Source: Phycisphaerales bacterium UBA1926 (GTDB lineage Bacteria; Planctomycetota; Phycisphaerae; Phycisphaerales; UBA1924). Taken from it: 16,817 bases of DNA. A program made the translations under genes and the position numbers. Below are positions 7,360 through 14,358 of the stretch, piece after piece. How positions within the stretch are numbered: position 1 is the stretch's first letter; each line of letters begins with the position of its first letter. Location of the stretch: the NCBI GenBank assembly GCA_002337215.1, contig DDFO01000025.1, positions 84,303-101,119 of the forward strand, given 5' to 3'. The notes beneath the pieces were generated by a model that made no database searches, was not told the origin of the DNA, and saw nothing but the letters and a program-made list of their open reading frames with translations.

Positions 7360-8673
7360 GTGCGACTGAATCCATTCAAAGGCCTCGACAACCCCAAGAC
7401 CGTTTGCGCGTGGGGTCTCTACGACCTCGCGAACCAGTCGTTCACACTGCTGATCAACACGCTGTTGTTCTCGATCTACTTCAAGGAAGTGGTGGTCGGG
7501 GACGACGCGAAGGGGGATTCGCTCTGGGGCCTGACGTTCGCGGGAAGCATGCTGCTCGTCGTGATCGCGAGCCCCTTGCTGGGGGCTGTCGCGGATTGCC
7601 GGGGCTGGCGGAAGAATTTCCTTGTGTGGACCGGGGTCGGCTGCTGCCTGCTCACAATGTCGTTCGGGCTCATCCCCGCCAACGCGGTGACGCTGGCGAT
7701 CCTGCTGTATGTCCCCGCGAACTTTCTCTACCAGATCGGAGAGAATTTCCTCGCCTCGTTCCTGCCGAGCGTCTCCACGCCCCGGACGATCGGGCGGGTC
7801 AGCGCGACCGGGTGGGCGATGGGCTATGTCGGTGCGCTGCTGCTGCTCGTCATCACGGGTCTGGGCATGACGCTGCTGGGGCTCGGCGCCACCGAGAACT
7901 GGCGACCCTTCTTCGTCTTTGCCGGCGTGTGGTTCGCGCTCAACATGATCCCCGCGGCAGTGATGCTCCGAGAGCCCAAACCGGAGGAGACGCACGGCGC
8001 TTCGACGCTCGCGGGAGAGGCGTTCGTGCGCCTCAAGCAGACCGTTGTCTCGGCGAAGCAGTATCGCCAACTCGTCCGTTTTCTCACGGCGTTCTTTCTC
8101 TACGGGATGGGCGTGCAGGTCATCATCGCCTTCGCGTCAATCATCGCGAAGGACTTCGGTTTCACGCAAACCAAGCTCGTGATCTACGTGCTGCAACTCA
8201 CGGTGACCGCCGGCATCGCTGCCATCGGCACGGCAAAGTTCCAGGACAGGATCGGGGCGAAGCCCACGGTGCTGATCTATCTGGGTATCTGGAGCCTCGC
8301 CGCCCTCGGGCTGTTGGTCATGAGTCTTATCCCGGGTTGCCCAGAGTGGCCGTTCTGGGTCGTCGGCAACGGCATCGGATTCGGGATCGGTGGAATCGGC
8401 ACCGCGAGCCGGTCGATCGTCGGCCGATTCGCCCCCGAGCACAAGACCGGCGAATTCTTCGGCCTCTGGGGCATGGTCTACAAACTCGCGGCCGTGGTCG
8501 GTGTTTCGTCGTTCAGCCAGGTGAAGGCGTGGATCGGGATGCCCGCGTCGCTCGGGTTGCTGCTCGGGTTTTTCGCGGTAGGGTTTGTGCTGATGCTTCG
8601 CGTCAACGAGATGGACGGGTACAAGGCCGCGCGGAGAGCATCGCGAGCCGCGACGCTCCCGCCGACCGCGTGA
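7360..8673 (+). CDS. MFS transporter, UMF1/Atg22-like family
   Basis: A 437-residue multi-spanning inner-membrane protein with about 11-12 hydrophobic segments. The opening VCAWGLYDLANQSFTLLINT is the hallmark start of the UMF1 (unknown MFS family 1, Atg22-like) branch. VADCRGWRKNFLVW fits the MFS loop 2-3 motif. A second half begins near the QYRQLVRFLTAFFLYGMG segment. GIGTASRSIVGRFAPEHKTGEFFGLWG matches the conserved UMF1 stretch before TM11. The substrate is unknown; related Atg22 proteins are linked to amino acid efflux from the vacuole. The start is GTG at 7360, without a visible ribosome binding site. No other start gives the conserved first helix with a short N-terminus. Confidence 0.86.
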   Translation: MRLNPFKGLDNPKTVCAWGLYDLANQSFTLLINTLLFSIYFKEVVVGDDAKGDSLWGLTFAGSMLLVVIASPLLGAVADCRGWRKNFLVWTGVGCCLLTMSFGLIPANAVTLAILLYVPANFLYQIGENFLASFLPSVSTPRTIGRVSATGWAMGYVGALLLLVITGLGMTLLGLGATENWRPFFVFAGVWFALNMIPAAVMLREPKPEETHGASTLAGEAFVRLKQTVVSAKQYRQLVRFLTAFFLYGMGVQVIIAFASIIAKDFGFTQTKLVIYVLQLTVTAGIAAIGTAKFQDRIGAKPTVLIYLGIWSLAALGLLVMSLIPGCPEWPFWVVGNGIGFGIGGIGTASRSIVGRFAPEHKTGEFFGLWGMVYKLAAVVGVSSFSQVKAWIGMPASLGLLLGFFAVGFVLMLRVNEMDGYKAARRASRAATLPPTA

Positions 8674-8804
8674 TACTCACCGCTGTTCCGCTTTCCGGCG
8701 GATGATCGTCCGGGGAACGCTGGGCTGGCCGGTCTCGTCGATCTCGCCGACATCGCTGTGTTCGTGGCTGGTGCCGTGAGCCGCCCCTGACCCAATTGCC
8801 CGTG
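8674..8804. other. Convergent spacer between transporter and proC, with a coding-like frame lacking a start
   Basis: I see no hairpin terminator here. On the minus strand a frame ending at TGA (8677-8679) reads GTSHEHSDVGEIDETGQP and ends in TIIRRKAEQR, about 37 codons with mostly G or C in third positions. It has no ATG, GTG or TTG start, and its upstream part overlaps the 3' end of proC. It may be a gene remnant, a very small gene with a rare start, or chance. Confidence 0.25.
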
Positions 8805-9710
8805 TTACGACGCAGCGATCTCCCGACCCCGGTCGCGAGCCGCGGTCACCGCCTTGACGACCGCGTCCATCACGCCCGATGCGTCGAGCGATTCGGTCCC
8901 CGCCTGCGTGGTGCCGTTCGGGCTTGTGACGGCGCTCCGGAGTTCGGCCGCGTCGCGGTCGTCGGCTTCAAGCAGCCGAGCGGATCCGGTCACGACGCCT
9001 TCGGCGATTTTCCCGGCCTGTTCAGGCGTAAACCCAACGGCCTCGCCCGCCTTCGCGAGCGCCTCGGCGAGGTAAAAGACATACGCCGGGCCCGACCCCG
9101 CGAGGCCGGTGAACGCGTCCATCATCGCTTCATCGATCGCGACGACCTCGCCGACCGCGGACATCAACCGACGGGCGATCGCGTCGTCTCCCTCCCGGGA
9201 TCCCGCACCGAGTGCGATCGCGCTGACGCCCCGGCCGACCTGGGCGGGTGTATTGGGCATCACGCGGACCACCCGAGCAGGCTGGCCGAGCGACGCGCGG
9301 ATCGTCTCGCTGGTTGTCCCCGCGAGCACGGACAGCACAACCCGGCTCGGGCCGGCAGCGAACGCGCCCCCCACCTCCTCGGCGACAAGCGGGAAGATCT
9401 GGGGCTTGACCGCGAAGACGATCTGGCCGGCCCGGCCTTGATCATCGCCGTTCGCCATCTTGTCATCGGCGTGGGAGCCGAGCCAGGCGAGCGCCTCGGA
9501 GGCGGAGGCGACGCCGTTGGGGTACGCCCCATGCTTCGCGGGGTCGGGATCGGCAACAACGACACGATCCAGATCGATCGCGCCGGCGTTCGAAGCACCC
9601 GCGAGAATCGCGGAGGCCATGTTCCCACCGCCGATCACGGCGATCGGCGGATGCTCGGTCCGTTCGGGGGAAGTCTGGTCGGGCGTACGCGTCGAAGTCT
9701 GCGGTGTCAT
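8805..9710 (-). CDS. proC: Pyrroline-5-carboxylate reductase
   Basis: ProC reduces 1-pyrroline-5-carboxylate to proline with NAD(P)H, the last step of proline synthesis. The protein has 301 residues, a little over the usual 270, owing to a disordered tail of about 20 residues. The Rossmann motif is IAVIGGGNMASAIL (23-36). It is followed by VFAVKPQ, VRVMPNTPAQVGRG and the dimerisation-domain signature FTGLAGSGPAYVFYLAEALA, then SPNGTTQAG, all diagnostic. The ATG at 9710 has no well-spaced Shine-Dalgarno sequence, but TAGGCT lies six bases upstream, so the mRNA may be leaderless. It is divergent from accA, with 114 bases between. Confidence 0.95.
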   Translation of the reverse strand: MTPQTSTRTPDQTSPERTEHPPIAVIGGGNMASAILAGASNAGAIDLDRVVVADPDPAKHGAYPNGVASASEALAWLGSHADDKMANGDDQGRAGQIVFAVKPQIFPLVAEEVGGAFAAGPSRVVLSVLAGTTSETIRASLGQPARVVRVMPNTPAQVGRGVSAIALGAGSREGDDAIARRLMSAVGEVVAIDEAMMDAFTGLAGSGPAYVFYLAEALAKAGEAVGFTPEQAGKIAEGVVTGSARLLEADDRDAAELRSAVTSPNGTTQAGTESLDASGVMDAVVKAVTAARDRGREIAAS

Positions 9711-9716
9711 ACCCTG

Positions 9717-9722
9717 AGCCTA
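9717..9722 (-). promoter_or_regulatory. Candidate -10 box for proC (leaderless arrangement)
   Basis: On the minus strand TAGGCT lies six bases before the proC ATG. This is the same spacing as TACGCT before the UMF1 gene. A convincing -35 element is not visible. Confidence 0.22.
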
Positions 9723-9824
9723 TGTCTCCCGACCAGTCGTTCCAGCGCTCTGCTGGATTCTGCGGGAAGGGCGAGCCTGACACCGACCCGGAACCGACAC
9801 CGGGCACGACCGGAGCCAACGCCG

Positions 9825-10889
9825 ATGAGTTTCTACCAGCTCGACTTTGAACGAGAGATCACGCAACTCGACGAGCGGATCCGCCTCGCCGAGCAGGGCA
9901 AGCCGAACCCCGCGGGGAGCGACGCGGGTGTCCCCGCGTTCGGTGGGCTCGAGAGCGCCAGCAGCGGCGACGCGGAGAGCGTAGAGGACCTGCGGGCCTT
10001 CCGCGACAGCCGGCTGAAAGAGATCTACGACTCGCTTTCGGCCTGGGACACCGTCCGCGTCGCTCGGCACCCAAACCGGCCGCAGACCCGCGATTATCTC
10101 GGGCTGCTCGCCCGCGACTTCTGCGAGCTGCACGGCGACCGCCGGTTCGGGGACGACCCCGCGATCGTGACGGGACTCGCACGGATCGGGTCGCACAAGT
10201 GCCTGATCGTCGGGCATCAGAAGGGCAAGACCACGCAAGAGAAACTCGCGTGCCACTTCGGCTGCGCGCACCCCGAGGGGTATCGCAAGGCGATGCTCAA
10301 AATGAAACTCGCCGAAAAGATGGGTCTCCCGATCGTGACATTCGTGGACACGCCCGGCGCGTACCCAGGCCTCGGGGCTGAGGAGCGAGGCCAGGCGGAG
10401 GCGATCGCGGTCAATCTCCTCGAAATGAGCCGGCTCAAGGTCCCCATTGTCTCGATTGTCATCGGTGAGGGCGGGTCCGGCGGTGCGCTCGGCATCGCGG
10501 TCGCCGACAGGGTTGCCATGCTCCGCTACGCGTGGTACTCGGTGATCAGCCCCGAGGGCTGCGCCGCGATTCTGTGGAAACAGGCCAACGACGAGACGAC
10601 GAGAGAAGCAGCGAACGCCCTCCGACTCACAGCATCCGATAACCTACGGCTTGGCATCGTCGATGAGGTCATCGAGGAAGCGACAGGCGGTGCTCACCGC
10701 GACCCGGCCGCCACGGCGAGGACGATGACGGCCTGGATCGATCGCCATCTCACATCGCTCAAAGCGATGGACATCGAAGAAATGACCCAGGCTCGCTATG
10801 ACCGATTCCGTCGGTTGGGCGAGGTTGAAGAGGTCGTTTCGCACGATGCCGAGGAGACCTTGGCCACCGCCGTCCCCCCCCAATCGTGA
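9825..10889 (+). CDS. accA: Acetyl-CoA carboxylase carboxyltransferase subunit alpha
   Basis: AccA is the alpha partner of AccD in the acetyl-CoA carboxylase carboxyltransferase. It has 354 residues, against about 320 in E. coli; the extra length is mainly a Gly/Ser-rich insert near residues 25-55, after the N-terminal helix (SFYQLDFEREITQLDERI). Standard blocks follow: AWDTVRVARHPNRPQTRDY, DFCELHGDRRFGDD, GHQKGKTTQEK, FGCAHPEGYRKA, FVDTPGAYPGLGAEERGQ and GEGGSGGALGI, the oxyanion-forming glycine turn. YSVISPEGCAAILW then follows. The ATG at 9825 has GGAG nine bases upstream. The open frame extends to 8796, but that part is a shadow of proC. accA and accD lie on opposite strands about 8 kb apart. 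Confidence 0.97.
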   Translation: MSFYQLDFEREITQLDERIRLAEQGKPNPAGSDAGVPAFGGLESASSGDAESVEDLRAFRDSRLKEIYDSLSAWDTVRVARHPNRPQTRDYLGLLARDFCELHGDRRFGDDPAIVTGLARIGSHKCLIVGHQKGKTTQEKLACHFGCAHPEGYRKAMLKMKLAEKMGLPIVTFVDTPGAYPGLGAEERGQAEAIAVNLLEMSRLKVPIVSIVIGEGGSGGALGIAVADRVAMLRYAWYSVISPEGCAAILWKQANDETTREAANALRLTASDNLRLGIVDEVIEEATGGAHRDPAATARTMTAWIDRHLTSLKAMDIEEMTQARYDRFRRLGEVEEVVSHDAEETLATAVPPQS

Positions 10890-10896
10890 TTGGATA

Positions 10897-10910
10897 GCCC
10901 TCTTCAGGGC
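10897..10910 (+). terminator. Weak hairpin after accA
   Basis: GCCCT-CTTC-AGGGC, a 5-bp stem eight bases after the accA stop, followed by a T-poor stretch (AGCGGAGGTGTATTT). It could attenuate readthrough into the next gene. Short stem and no proper U-tract, so low confidence. Confidence 0.28.
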
Positions 10911-10970
10911 AGCGGAGGTGTATTTGCAGCGCAGAAACGCCGTCCGGAGCGGCTGTGGTACCTCTGTGCT

Positions 10971-10999
10971 TTGACTTCAAGTGGAACCACGGATAGATT
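10971..10999 (+). promoter_or_regulatory. Sigma70-type promoter for the DksA/H1 fusion gene
   Basis: TTGACT (10971-10976) and TAGATT (10994-10999) are separated by exactly 17 bases, the best match to the housekeeping consensus in this window. Transcription would start near 11006, giving a leader of about 50 bases before the TTG start codon. Confidence 0.6.
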
Positions 11000-11004
11000 T
11001 GTCG

Positions 11005-11051
11005 CCCCCCGAAGTCACGCGACGGGGCCACTTTACACCTCATCTGGGGGG
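11005..11051 (+). promoter_or_regulatory. Leader with C6 tract complementary to the G6 ribosome binding site
   Basis: The predicted leader contains CCCCCC (11005-11010), GGGG (11024-11027) and GGGGGG (11046-11051). The last serves as the ribosome binding region, five bases before the TTG start. The C-tract could pair either with GGGG, together with a small GTC-ACGC-GAC stem, or with the G6 tract, hiding it. The tracts are seen directly; a switch is inference. Confidence 0.3.
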
Positions 11052-11056
11052 TTCTC

Positions 11057-12166
11057 TTGGCAAAGCCGAGCCGCAAGAAGAAGACGACCAAGAAGTCGGC
11101 TGCGGCGAAATCTGCGTCGTCGCCTGCCCGGTCGAAGACCGCGAAGAAACCAACCAAGAAGTCTCCGACGAAGAAGACCGCCGCGAAGAAAACTCCCGCG
11201 AAGAAGGCGTCGTCGAAGAAGGCTCCGGTGAAGAAGACTGCAGCGAAGAAGACCGCTTCGAAAAAGACCGCTTCCAAGAAGACGGCTTCCAAGAAGACGG
11301 CTTCGAAGACTACCGCGAAGAAGCCGATCGCGAAGAAGGCACCCCGGGCAACCGGTGGCGTGAAAAAGAAGCCTGCTGCCAAGAAGCGAACGGCCAAAAA
11401 GATTGCTGCGAAGAAGCAGTCCGTCAAGAAGGCCGTGACGAAGAAGGCGCCTGCAAAGAAGCCCGCGGGTTCGACGGCATCGGCGAAGAAGACGACGACA
11501 AAGTCCTCATCCTCCTCGTCGAAGAAGAAGCCCGCTCCGAAGCAAACTCAAAGCACCGATTCGTCCTCGAAGCCCACCGCGAAAGACGCGAAGAAATCGG
11601 GCCGCAAGGGCATCACGATCGTTTCGGACCGCAAGAAACGGTCACGCACGAAAGCGCCCCGGAAGCCGTTCATCACGCCCGGCGGCAGCTTGCTCGGCCC
11701 CGGAGTCGTCCGCAAACCTCTGATCCCGTCGGGGCCGCAGGCAGAATCGCCGGCGAAGACCGAGGCCGCGGATCCGAGCAAACCCAAGAAGTCACCCTTC
11801 AACAAGCGCGAACTGACGAAGTTCAAGAACCTCCTGCTGATCAAGCGTGCGGAAGTCTTCGGCGACATCGAACAGATGGAAGCCGACGCCCTCCGATCCA
11901 GTTCGGGTGATCTGAGCCACCTGCCTCAGCACCTCGCGGATCAAGGGTCGGACAGCTACGAGCAATCGCTGTCGCTGGACCTTGCCGCGGCGGACCGCCG
12001 GCTGATCAAGGAGATCGACGACGCCCTGGCAAGGGTCGATAGCAGGACCTACGGCGTCTGTGAGCGGACCGGCAAGCCCATCCGCAAGACCCGGCTGCAG
12101 GAACTCCCGTGGGCGCGGTACTCCATCGAGGCCGCACGCGAACTGGAACGGCGCGGTGGTTTCTGA
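11057..12166 (+). CDS. DksA/TraR-like protein fused to histone-H1-like lysine-rich tail
   Basis: The 369-residue protein has two parts. Residues 1 to about 200 are low-complexity, built from K, A, S, T and P with many AKK, TAKK and TASKK units, much like bacterial H1/Hc1-type DNA-compacting tails. Residues about 245-369 form a DksA/TraR-type domain. A helical hairpin starts at NKRELTKFKNLLLIKR, has an acidic tip (LADQGSDSYEQ), and continues with RRLIKEIDDALARVDSRTYGVCERTGKPI. By family knowledge DksA enters the RNA polymerase secondary channel. Of the four zinc cysteines, only C335 remains; T338, S356 and A359 replace the others. The start is TTG at 11057, preceded by a G6 tract; no ATG fits better. 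It may bind DNA and/or RNA polymerase. lspA follows closely downstream. Confidence 0.85.
   Translation: MAKPSRKKKTTKKSAAAKSASSPARSKTAKKPTKKSPTKKTAAKKTPAKKASSKKAPVKKTAAKKTASKKTASKKTASKKTASKTTAKKPIAKKAPRATGGVKKKPAAKKRTAKKIAAKKQSVKKAVTKKAPAKKPAGSTASAKKTTTKSSSSSSKKKPAPKQTQSTDSSSKPTAKDAKKSGRKGITIVSDRKKRSRTKAPRKPFITPGGSLLGPGVVRKPLIPSGPQAESPAKTEAADPSKPKKSPFNKRELTKFKNLLLIKRAEVFGDIEQMEADALRSSSGDLSHLPQHLADQGSDSYEQSLSLDLAAADRRLIKEIDDALARVDSRTYGVCERTGKPIRKTRLQELPWARYSIEAARELERRGGF
11252..11311 (+). repeat. Four tandem 15-bp units encoding TASKK
   Basis: Four consecutive 15-base units (11252, 11267, 11282, 11297) of the type ACCGCTTCGAAAAAG encode TASKK-TASKK-TASKK-TASKT. They differ mainly at third codon positions and lie inside the lysine-rich tail. 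Such arrays expand or contract by slippage. Confidence 0.8.
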
Positions 12167-12233
12167 CACCCCGGCCGCTGGTCACGAACAACCCGAAACC
12201 TCGGCAACGACCGATCGCGACCCTCAGCGACAA

Positions 12234-12857
12234 ATGACACTCCGCTCGCCGAGCGCTTGGGCCGTGCTGCTCGTGACGCTCGTACTCGGGCTCGCGAGCG
12301 ATCTGATCAGCAAGTCGGTCGCGTTCGAGCGGATCGGCGGGACACCCGCACGGTTTACCCGCCAGCAGGTTCTCGAGGCCGATCGGCTCTCATCGCTGCT
12401 TCCCGATCATCAACCGCTCACGGTCGTACCGAGCGTGCTCGACCTCACCCTCGTGCTCAACCCGGGCGCTGTTTTCGGTATTGGAGCCGGCCAACGCTGG
12501 CTGTTCGTGACCTTCACAGCGTTCGCGGTGATCTTCGCGATGTACGTCTTCGCGGCCTGGACCCGGCCCCGGGATCGACTCGCCCACTTTGCGATCGGCC
12601 TGCTGCTCGCCGGGGGGGTCGGGAACCTCTACGACCGTCTCCGCTTCGCATGCGTTCGTGATTTTCTGCACCCGCTCCCGGGCGTGAAGATGCCGTTCGG
12701 GATCACGTGGCCGAACGGCTCCGGTGAACTCTGGCCGTACGTGTCCAACATCGCGGACCTCTGGCTCATCATCGGGATCGGGATGCTGCTGGTTCTGTGC
12801 TGGCGGGCGCCCGCCAGCGATGGTGTGAACGCGGCATCGACAAGCCCGGACGCGTAA
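12234..12857 (+). CDS. lspA: Lipoprotein signal peptidase (signal peptidase II)
   Basis: LspA is an inner-membrane aspartyl peptidase that cuts the signal peptide from diacylated prolipoproteins, one step before Lnt, which is also encoded in this window. Four hydrophobic segments are visible, starting with WAVLLVTLVLGLASDLISK. Family blocks are LTLVLNPGAVFGIG (71-84), GGVGNLYDRL with D134, and SNIADLWLIIGI with D175; these two aspartates are the expected catalytic pair. The ATG at 12234 gives 207 residues but has no ribosome binding site. A GTG at 12156, overlapping the end of the upstream gene, would add 26 polar residues and allow translational coupling; I cannot decide between them. The two external loops are longer than in E. 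coli. Confidence 0.92.
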   Translation: MTLRSPSAWAVLLVTLVLGLASDLISKSVAFERIGGTPARFTRQQVLEADRLSSLLPDHQPLTVVPSVLDLTLVLNPGAVFGIGAGQRWLFVTFTAFAVIFAMYVFAAWTRPRDRLAHFAIGLLLAGGVGNLYDRLRFACVRDFLHPLPGVKMPFGITWPNGSGELWPYVSNIADLWLIIGIGMLLVLCWRAPASDGVNAASTSPDA

Positions 12858-12867
12858 ACCGCATTGA

Positions 12868-12884
12868 CCGATCAATCCGATCGG
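12868..12884. terminator. Hairpin at the convergent lspA junction
   Basis: CCGATC-AATCC-GATCGG, a perfect 6-bp stem within the 30 bases that separate lspA from the oppositely oriented helical-repeat gene. The position suits a two-way terminator, but neither side has a clear U-tract. Confidence 0.35.
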
Positions 12885-12887
12885 AAA

Positions 12888-13832
12888 TCAGGCTCTCGCC
12901 TGCGTCGCCGCGCGCTCGCGTACGCTGTCGATGACGCCGCGGATCTCCTCTGCCATCCGGGTATTCGGGAAGTCACGGATGATGTTCTCCCCGACCTCGG
13001 CGGCTCGGGACCAGTCCTTGTCCTGCACGGCGAGCTTGAACTGCACCCCGAAGTTCTCCCGGGCCTTGCCGATCACGCCGCGAGCGACCTCCTGGTACGG
13101 GAGCGCTTCTTCTTCCGTGAGGTACCCGTCGAGTTCCTTGAGCAGTTGGTGAGCTTCCTCCGCCCGGCCGTCCTTCGCGGCGTGCAAGAATCGGCGCTCG
13201 AGGTCGGCCTTGAACTGCCCACGGGCCCGCTCGACACGGTGCCGCAACCCCTCGACACGGGGCGATTCGGCGTAGACCCTCGTGATCCGCGCCGCCTCGG
13301 AGCCGGCCTCGTCCCACTGCTTGCGAACGATCAACGCGTCGAGTTTCCGCACAGCGTCGCTCACTTTGAGTTCCGTGGTCCGTGCCCTCGACTGATCGAT
13401 CCGCTGACGGAACTCTTCCGCCTCCTGGCGGTAACCGAACCGCTCGGCGAGTTCCTTGACCAGCACCGCGGCCGCGTCCCAGTCCTCGCGCGTGATATCT
13501 TCCTCGATCGCTCGGCACAGGATGTCCCGCTCACGACGGCGGTTGAGCACACGCCGCGCGTCGTCGGAGAGCGCCTGTTCCTCGGCGAGTCGCTCCATCG
13601 CGGCAACGAGACGGTCCGTTCGAGCATCACGCGCCGCGCCCCCGCTACGCAGCGCCCAGACGGCCGGTGCGAGCAGGACCACGCCCAGAATCGCAAGGAC
13701 GCCGAAAAGCTGGAAGAGATCTGACTGCTTCTCAAATCCGAGAAACTCGAGCACGAGACCGATGACGATGACCGACGCGTAGATCACCGCGGTCCATATC
13801 GGAGCTCGGGATGGGTGCGATGCAGTTGCCAT
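12888..13832 (-). CDS. Two-TM membrane protein with helical-repeat cytoplasmic domain
   Basis: I do not recognise a named family. The 314-residue product has two hydrophobic helices near residues 12-33 (WTAVIYASVIVIGLVLEFLG) and 40-62 (LFGVLAILGVVLLAPAVWAL). A long, charged, all-helical region (about 70-314) follows. This region has repeated units of the kind DWDAAAVLVKELAERF, QWDEAGSEAARITRVY, RAEEAHQLLKELDGY and DWSRAAEVGENIIRDFP, spaced about 40-70 residues. They resemble TPR-like helix pairs with a conserved W/A pattern. It is likely a membrane-anchored scaffold. AGGA lies four bases before the ATG at 13832. It follows the cupin gene by 27 bases, so the two are probably cotranscribed. Role unknown. 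Confidence 0.78.
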   Translation of the reverse strand: MATASHPSRAPIWTAVIYASVIVIGLVLEFLGFEKQSDLFQLFGVLAILGVVLLAPAVWALRSGGAARDARTDRLVAAMERLAEEQALSDDARRVLNRRRERDILCRAIEEDITREDWDAAAVLVKELAERFGYRQEAEEFRQRIDQSRARTTELKVSDAVRKLDALIVRKQWDEAGSEAARITRVYAESPRVEGLRHRVERARGQFKADLERRFLHAAKDGRAEEAHQLLKELDGYLTEEEALPYQEVARGVIGKARENFGVQFKLAVQDKDWSRAAEVGENIIRDFPNTRMAEEIRGVIDSVRERAATQARA

Positions 13833-13859
13833 GTGTTCCTCGATCCTTTCCCGTGCGGA

Positions 13860-14228
13860 TCAACTCCCGGGGACGGGCTCGCCGCAGTCCCGGCTCATCG
13901 GAACCATACAAAGAAACCGGAGCGGCACGTCCCCCTGGACGCGAAATTGGTGCTCCTCTTCGGCGGGGACATAGATGACGTCACCCGCGCGAATCTTCTG
14001 CTCGGCACCGTCGAGGAACACCGTCCCCGACCCGCTGATCACGAAGACCTCGTGCTCATAATCATGACTGTGCCTCGGCGTATTCCCGCCGGGCGCGACC
14101 TCGAACTGCCGCATCGCGAAGTTGGGTGCCTTGTCGGCACGCCCCACCATCACCGCCATCGACGCGTCTTTGACGCCCGGCATTTCGACCGGAGATCGCT
14201 CAACGTCGTCGATGTTTCGGATCAGCAT
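13860..14228 (-). CDS. Single-domain cupin protein
   Basis: A 122-residue small beta-barrel protein with both cupin motifs. Motif 1 is GGNTPRHSHDYEHEVFVISG, with metal ligands H53, H55 and E60. Motif 2 is GDVIYVPAEEEHQF, with H93. All four expected metal ligands are present, so a metal-binding enzyme or sensor is likely, but the substrate cannot be told. There is no signal peptide. The start at 14228 has GGAG nine bases upstream. It is the first gene of a likely two-gene operon with the helical-repeat membrane protein and is divergent from the metallo-hydrolase gene. Confidence 0.87.
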   Translation of the reverse strand: MLIRNIDDVERSPVEMPGVKDASMAVMVGRADKAPNFAMRQFEVAPGGNTPRHSHDYEHEVFVISGSGTVFLDGAEQKIRAGDVIYVPAEEEHQFRVQGDVPLRFLCMVPMSRDCGEPVPGS

Positions 14229-14358
14229 CCCTGTCTACTCCAAGCGGCTTCTTCCTGCCGGTCTCTTCTGACGGGTCTCGTGACCGGTCTTCTTTGACGC
14301 CGGCCGACTGAATCGTGGCCTCGGACCGGCGGCAGCCTCGCTGCTGCCATCATCATTC

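Noticed and set aside
8674..8790. In-frame continuation of the UMF1 gene after TGA, reading LVDLADIAVFVAG, similar in feel to a dockerin-type tail
   Set aside because: A cytoplasmic readthrough tail of 38 residues on a transporter has no support, and third-position bias is weaker than on the opposite strand.
8796..9824. Long upstream extension of the accA frame
   Set aside because: It runs antisense through proC. The ATG at 9825 gives a normal AccA N-terminus with a good ribosome binding site.
10759..11427. Minus-strand frame rich in F, A and V across the lysine-rich tail
   Set aside because: It is the complement of AAG/GCC-type codons of the tail (AAGAAG read backwards gives CTTCTT). No independent start, motif or ribosome binding site.
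10981..11910. Plus-strand frame rich in E and D overlapping the DksA/H1 gene
   Set aside because: Shifted reading of the same AAG-rich repeats (GAAGAA). The other frame carries a real C-terminal domain, this one carries none.
14258..14299. Two imperfect copies of a 16-base CCGGTCTCTTCTGACG-like unit, 26 bases apart, between the cupin and metallo-hydrolase genes
   Set aside because: Three mismatches in 16 and no further copies. Could be an operator pair but the evidence is too thin.
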